64,000 bases of DNA from contig CM060118.1 in NCBI GenBank assembly GCA_030522415.1, forward strand, positions 24,129,151 through 24,193,150. The letters run 5' to 3'. Below the pieces are notes generated by a model that worked only from the letters and a program-made list of their open reading frames with translations, was not told the DNA's origin and searched no databases. This document shows, one piece after another, positions 58,202 to 64,000 of this stretch (the stretch's first letter is position 1; every line of letters begins with the position of its first letter). The DNA is from Channallabes apus. Lineage: Eukaryota; Chordata; Actinopteri; Siluriformes; Clariidae. Position numbers and translations under genes: made by a program.

Positions 58202-58529
58202 TGTTGTAATTTCAGAATTTATCAAAAAGCTTCCATTGATTTATGTAGAACGTTTATTATTATTAGTAGAACGTTTTCTGGTGCAAATAAATGAAAATAT
58301 AAATTCATGCCATAGTTTATGTATAGGGCACTAACAAATGTTTGTGTACAGAGGCCCCCATCACCCTAAATCTGTCCCTGGTGAAATAAATGAAGAAAGC
58401 TCAAGCACTGTGGAGGGCTGCATTCAAAATAATGACCATTTTCAACCTAAAAAAAATAAAAATGAAAATGAGGATCATTAATAGAAAGAGATAGTAGTTT
58501 CCATGCAACACAGTGCCAGAGGAACATAC

Positions 58530-58568
58530 CTCCGGCCTGAGCAAAGACGGCCTCAGCAGCTGCTGTTG
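58530..58568 (-). CDS. pcdh15: Protocadherin-15 39-base microexon
   Basis: 39 bases, phase 0 at both ends, between tactactgtag and the donor GAG|gtatgt. It reads QQQLLRPSLLRPE, then joins ALSMESG in the next exon. LLRPSLLRPE followed by LSMESGIDPG is the PCDH15 order I know from mammals, which secures the frame. In phase 0 it can be skipped without changing the frame. Confidence 0.88.
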
Positions 58569-59303
58569 CTACAGTAGTAGACAGGTAACCAGTGGGAGAG
58601 AAAGGAAGAGTAAGAGACGTATAAAAGAAAGAAACATATAATAGAGCAAGATGTTGCAGGAAAGGGTATACGATGGCCACAAAATAAGGGAAACACTAAG
58701 GTCTACAGAGATTATTGTAAAAGACGTGTAATTTAAGCTGTAAAAATTTTAAGTAACAAAACCAGGTTAAAGATTACTGTGGTTTAGAAAGGACAAAGAG
58801 AAAGGCAATTCAGGCAAAAGCTCCTGAAGCCCTATAAGTAACAGCACAGTGCAGCGGATAATCTACTCTTGTGATAAGCTGACATTAGATGAACACAAAT
58901 GTAAAATTTAAGCGGTGAGGAAAATGTCAGGTTCGAGAGGCTATGCACATATAAGCACAAAAACTAAGACTTGAGCACTGAGACAAAGTGCTCGTGTACA
59001 GGATCTCTATTCTCCACCTACAGTATCTCAGGAAAATAAAATTATGCTCAGAACTGAGGGAGATTAGATAAGACTTTTCAATGAAGAACAACATTTTCAT
59101 ATCTAGAGTGTAAAAACAGAGTTGATGGAAGGCTTTATATGTCTTCCTCTACCTAATTGTGATTCTGCTCTTATTCTGTCTCGGGCACTATTGACAGATT
59201 AGAGTGATGAGGAGTAAAAAGCTTTCCTGCCATAGAATGAAAACGGCCAGGCCCTAAATAAATAAAGCATTTTGTACCAGTAACAGATAAGAGAAGGACA
59301 TAC

Positions 59304-59322
59304 CTCTCTGCCATATCCACGC
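59304..59322 (-). CDS. pcdh15: Probable protocadherin-15 19-base microexon
   Basis: 19 bases between a good acceptor (pyrimidine tract tttctcttttctcattg, then tatgccag) and the donor GAG|gtatgt. Reading from the phase that fits the next exon gives one base then RGYGRE. It needs an upstream exon ending with two codon bases, which I did not find. It depends on splice signals only, so it is less certain than its neighbours. Confidence 0.6.
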
Positions 59323-59478
59323 CTGGCATACAATGAGAAAAGAGAAAATACTTTGTGAAAGATGATATGTAACTATCGAGTTTAAAGTTCAAAGTAATTT
59401 AAAAGAAAGTTGAAAGAAAATTTAGCTTGAAGGTCCAACTTTATCTCCTACTTACATTCATTATTATTATTATAGATA

Positions 59479-59756
59479 CGAGGGGTGTTCAAGTCAAACC
59501 AGGACTTTTGTTTGGCCAGAATAAGAAAAACAATAATTATGCAGGTAAAAACTCCCTTCACAATCCCCTGCTACACTAATGCACTTATCCCAGTGTTTCA
59601 CTAGTTTCACTACTTGGATACCACCAACTATTCTCAAAATTCTGGAGCCACAATTGGAGTGCACGCTACATGTCTGAAACACTGGCCTCCCAGGGACTCC
59701 TTTCATGGCCCAAACATTAAAGCAATAGCCACAGACACAGTGGCAACTCATTATAT
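59479..59756 (-). pseudogene. Mariner-type transposase 3' remnant with terminal repeat
   Basis: Starts after a TA with cgaggggtgttcaagtcaaa, the look of a mariner inverted end. On the minus strand the frame ends KHWDKCISVAGDCEGSFYLH and YCFSYSGQTKVLV, the C-terminal region of mariner transposases. The other end is missing, and a SINE remnant abuts at about 59757. Confidence 0.6.
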
Positions 59757-59975
59757 GAAGGCTCTAGGATACTAATCAGAACGTTGGCGGTTCAAGCCCC
59801 AGCTCCTGCTACTATTGGGTTTGTAACCCTGCTCCTGGGATGCCATATCAGGGCTGAACATGCACAATCTGACCCCAGCTTCCTAACACATTGCGTTTTC
59901 CGAATGAATTTCACTGTGCAGAAATGTATAGGTGACAAATAAAGGGTGTTTGAAAGAAATTAGAAAATCTTTTGG
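59757..59975 (+). mobile_element. Decayed tRNA-derived SINE
   Basis: aatcagaacgttggcggttcaagcccc (B box near 59788), then tctgaccccagcttcctaac, and the tail gaatttcactgtgcagaaatgtataggtgacaaataaagg match a common fish SINE pattern. The A box is degraded. Plus strand, intronic. Confidence 0.65.
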
Positions 59976-60366
59976 AGGAGAGTTACGACTGTACAGGGGA
60001 TGTGGCAATAACTTCTAGCCAAGTTCATGTAATATGCAAATGGTATTTGTGAACGATTGCGTGTTCGTGTCCATAGACAGATGCATCTCTTCGGCAAGTT
60101 GGTAACAAGATTTGACTTGACCGCACCTCATAATTGTATTTTATATACTGTACACAGTGTATACGTATGTATACATAATGTATAATGTATAAGTGTATGT
60201 GTACTGTATGTAGGCTCTCAGTGACTGAGCAAAAAGCAAAAACAAAGTATGGGCAAAGGGTTTGAAAATACTGGCAGACAATATTCTTAGACTGGGAGTG
60301 CTGACACAAGCGGTTTAACACCCAGAAACACATTGGAGGATAATTATGCTTTATACCAAATAACTT

Positions 60367-60370
<4 letters not shown>
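59976..60370. other. Unassigned DNA upstream of the CA repeat
   Basis: No feature recognised apart from short runs of gtat/tacata near 60140-60210. Confidence 0.35.

Positions 60371-60449
<79 letters not shown>
60371..60449. repeat. (CA)n microsatellite
   Basis: Unbroken CA run of about 78 bases. Confidence 0.97.
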
Positions 60450-60450
<1 letters not shown>

Positions 60451-63400
60451 TATAGATCATAAGTGTAGTCATAAAAGTCTAGTCATAATTCTATGAACTC
60501 TGAGTAGTACAGCCTTGAGGAACTTTGACTGAGTAATACACTTTTCACAGGGAAACAAATGAAGACATTAGAGTGTTACTGACCTATGATCACTTACACA
60601 CTAACTGAGATGGAGGAGCGAATGTGATGGGTTGTGATGTATTAAGAAAAGATTTATATTCATAACTTGAGTAAATAATAGGTCTGACATTTTTTTTCCA
60701 GTAATAGTGACGCCTCTGCTAGGCAAGGGGTAGACAGATAGGGTCTTTGACATCACAGCCACAATAAAGCACACAGAACAGGGTCTGACAAATGTTTCTT
60801 GAGTAATAAGGAGGTCTGTGCTATTTGAGAGTGAGATAAATAATGTGTAAGATGCAGTGGGCGGTGGAGTGAAGTGGATAGAGGACTACTGGCACTAAAT
60901 AATGCAGTGCTAGAGGAGTCCCAGTGTCTCATTGCAGAAGGCAAAGCTCCTCTTTTCTTCACTGCCAAGTTTCAAACAGAACTCCACAATGTCATCATGG
61001 AAAACCTCAGAGAGCCAAAGCTAATTACTTTTGTGGAAAGTAAGAGTATTACCTGATTGGTGTCAAACTTCAAACAATGGGTTAGGTTTTAGTTCCTGTA
61101 CTGTATATCCTCACAACAATGTTGTTGTTATTATTATTTTATGGGGTAAAGTTGTTACTGTGTGTAACTAGCAGTGAAAATGAAGTCATTCTCCATGTTC
61201 CGACAACAAAATCTGCTGACGCTCTTCGAAACACTGCTCTGCTTACTCAAAATCCATAAGGTCTTGCTTGCGTAAATTAGGTCCTTTGTCTCCTGTTTGT
61301 CCCTAGGTATTTCATTACTCTCTAGCGAAGTGAACAGATTCATTCAATTCATCTAAATTTGGACTGCACATGGTATTTGTTTTTAATGCACCAATATTTC
61401 AACATCCAAACTAGAATTATAAATAATTCTTAGCATTGATGCCTCATTGATCAAATAACTTTCTCCCCCCCCCCTACAGGCTTATAGAACTAAGAATGCA
61501 TGAGCAAAGAGTTCTCTATAATCAACATAACCAGTATTTTTATAATTTCATAATGCTTGAGTTAGGCTTAATGAAAATGATCAAACAGCGAATGAGAAAA
61601 AAATTACCCCATTTCAACTCCCTCTCTGAATATGAATAACTTTGATGTCCCCCTTTTGCCTTTGTAACTATCTCCCAATTCTTGAATCCTCTCCTCTCTT
61701 ATATTTGTCCAAATTCTCTGTGATGTATCTACTTCCTGGGATTTTTTTTTCATACATCTGTTATAAACGCGTCCAAATTTCATAAAAGTGCCTTTTTTTC
61801 AGACTAGTTCCGCAGTCCTAAAGGGGCATGACAACTTCTTTTCAAACCATTTTTCTCTTGATTTTTCTCGTTTGGAGTGTTGTCTTGTTGTATACACCCA
61901 CATTTTTTTTTTTTTTACAATGATGTATTACATTCACATGTATTGTAGCACCTTTATAGGTTAGCAAAATATTAGCAGAGATTGGATTAGCAGGTAAAGG
62001 GCAGTATGGTAGGTGGAATGGCACAAGAGGTGGAAGAAGTGAAAGAGCAATGAAAACTGGCAGAAGTTATTTCTAGTGCTAAATGGATCAATTGACTAAT
62101 TAGGCCTGTCTCTGATGCATGCAGACATCAAAGTCGCTCTTTTCCCCTACTGAGAGGATCTGATCAGGCATACAAAATGATACAGAGTCCCTGTGGAGTT
62201 CATCTTAGAGTGACCTCATACAGTACATGCACATAAATATGTCCACACAATGTCACACAGCCTTTCTCATGGTTTTAGCAAGCAGACATCATCTCTCTGT
62301 GGTCCTCGTCGTGTTAGAACAGCTGTTCTGCTATGGATAACCTACACCAAATGTTGGAACATTTGTGGCAGCAAATCTGGTCATATGTTCGATCCAGGAG
62401 TGTCAAACATCTTGACAAGAACAACGTAGCTGGCGTTGCTATAACACAATCTGTTATGGTAATTACGAAAGCATCCTGCTGTCTAAGCAACTGCACACAT
62501 GCATCGTTAAAGTTCTCTACCAGAGTAGGAAAAATCTATAGAAATGGTTATATGATTCTGATATGAGATACTGATGTCTGTCCTCGTATGTAAATGTGTA
62601 CTTTCCTCTGCATTTCATTTTCATGACACTAACAATGTAATGAATATGGAAGGGATATGTTTTATTATAAATGTATTGCCTGATTAAGTGCCTCCAGAGC
62701 CTCAGTACAATTGGCACTGTGAATGATGGATGCATCACTTCATAAGCCACTCTGGATTAGGATCAATCAGATAGGGACTGATCAAACCATATGACCTTTG
62801 TCCATTGCACAAATGTCAAATTTCCCCATTGGTCTCACTGCTAAATGGTTTTCTATGGTCACACAGCTGTTGTCTCAATCTTGTGAGTTTTCATCATATT
62901 TTGTGAGTGAAAATGCTCTTACTTTCACTACTAAACATGGGTGTGAATTCTACTGTCAATATTTAATGATGCAGCTTCAACAAGCATTTAAGCGATTTCC
63001 ATAAAATTTTGAGCAGTGTATGTTTCAACAAATGCTGTTGCAAGCTATCTTCCTGCAAGCCTTATATTAAATAAGTCAGTTTAATGAATGCAGCAGTCAG
63101 TCCGCCTAAACGTGTCTAAAACCGTGCGATTTCTTTATACAGTGAATGTCATGCTTTTAACAATTCATAGATTTTATTCATTGATAAATGAATACAGTAT
63201 AAAGTAAATTCAGACAAATTAGAAAGCAACTGAAACTAATTATTTTTTCAGCACATGAATTATTTCTAGGTCCAAGCCCGGCAACACCTCAGTAAACATG
63301 ATATGACAATAAATCATTGAGTCAGTGGAATTAATGATATGGCATCAATAGATGTCATCGGGCTCAAGGGAGGGTAGGCGTAGTTTGGAAAGGATGGTTC

Positions 63401-64000
63401 CTTTATATGTACACAGAGAGCTATTTATCTAGAGGTGGCCTGAGAGATTGATTGTGCTCTTGCCAGAGCTGAATGCAGGCGGCTGGTGGCAGGGCACACT
63501 TTTCCTGTCACGTAGCCCACTGCCTATTATCTCTATTGTCTGAGCCCGTTGCACTTCATGACTCTTTTGATTTTCCAAAGGGCGAAAAACATCTTCAAAA
63601 TTGCATGGAAGCAGACCTCAAAAAGCCGTATAACATGACAGCTTTTAGAAAAGGTTAGTGAGCACCATAATCATTTAGTTCAGAGTAAGGCAAAAAGATA
63701 TCAACTCCATCTGAGAGATTAAATTTAAAAAAGATGAATATGCATGGAAATAATTGTACAGCAGCTAGCAGACGGTCATTTGTCATTCTTTGTTACACAC
63801 TCAAAAGTGTTTAAGGAGCATCTAGACAAAAAAAAACTTCATACAGTAAGCTTGATTTTATATATGGAGAGAAAGAAACGTGGCAAAGACAGTGGCATTA
63901 TGGCTGAACTTGTATACAGAACTTTCATTTAATATAATCGTAATAATGCAAAGAAGTGACATATTTATTCTGATTTGATTTTGATGATCAGTTGGTTTTA
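60450..64000. other. Unassigned AT-rich DNA, probably pcdh15 intron
   Basis: I searched both strands for a pcdh15 exon ending with two codon bases before the 19-base microexon and found none. Open frames of 60-80 codons here lack motifs and splice context. Runs of T (61741-61749, 61904-61917) and C (61467-61476) occur. Confidence 0.4.

Noticed and set aside
60753..60968. Minus-strand frame as an upstream pcdh15 exon
   Set aside because: The sequence does not resemble the protocadherin-15 membrane or juxtamembrane region and lacks a donor leaving two codon bases.

Overview
The window looks like a piece of a teleost fish nuclear genome. The density of fish-type transposons supports this: Tc1/mariner, hAT MITEs, L2/CR1-type LINEs with a short tandem 3' tail, a sushi-type chromovirus and tRNA-derived SINEs. 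So do the long CA/TG microsatellites, the AT-rich introns and a vertebrate gene recognisable at the right. An otophysan such as a catfish is my tentative guess from the SINE types; I could not test it.

The only host gene I can support is the 3' end of a protocadherin-15 gene (pcdh15) on the minus strand, at about 59322 down to 48682. Four short cytoplasmic exons (59304-59322, 58530-58568, 56638-56711, 51633-51750) join with matching splice phases. They lead to two mutually exclusive terminal exons: 50020-51405 (461 codons, RG-rich, then basic, then very acidic Glu/Ser-rich, ending STAF) and 48682-49266 (194 codons, ending MTKL). Both end in a class I PDZ-ligand pattern, so the locus encodes at least two cytoplasmic tails for the hair-cell tip-link protein. 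The cadherin repeats and membrane segment lie beyond the right edge or were not found.

The left part is a transposon graveyard. 173-1111 is a nonautonomous hAT-like element with a probable solo LTR inside it. 1392-6476 is an almost complete Ty3/gypsy chromovirus on the minus strand, inserted in an old L2-type 3' fragment. It carries an 11-nt self-priming signature like that of Tf1/sushi elements. 8041-14480 is a three-layer nest: an old gypsy pol relic, split by an L2-type RT fragment, itself split by a young 3.5-kb LTR element with an in-frame internal deletion. 15820-16980 is a LINE 3' fragment carrying a SINE. 19950-22050 is a second LINE fragment. 23097-27665 is a long L2/CR1-type LINE with an SGNH esterase ORF1 and an endonuclease-RT ORF2. 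Two related hAT MITEs (22160-22610 and 27914-28406) lie near its two ends.

The middle (28.4-48.6 kb) is mostly AT-rich noncoding DNA with microsatellites, a 340-bp duplicated block, decayed Tc1 pieces and SINEs. A Tc1-like transposon with near-intact inverted repeats (53871-55483) sits in a pcdh15 intron. Older Tc1, mariner and SINE remnants lie in the same introns. No rRNA, tRNA gene or CRISPR array was seen.
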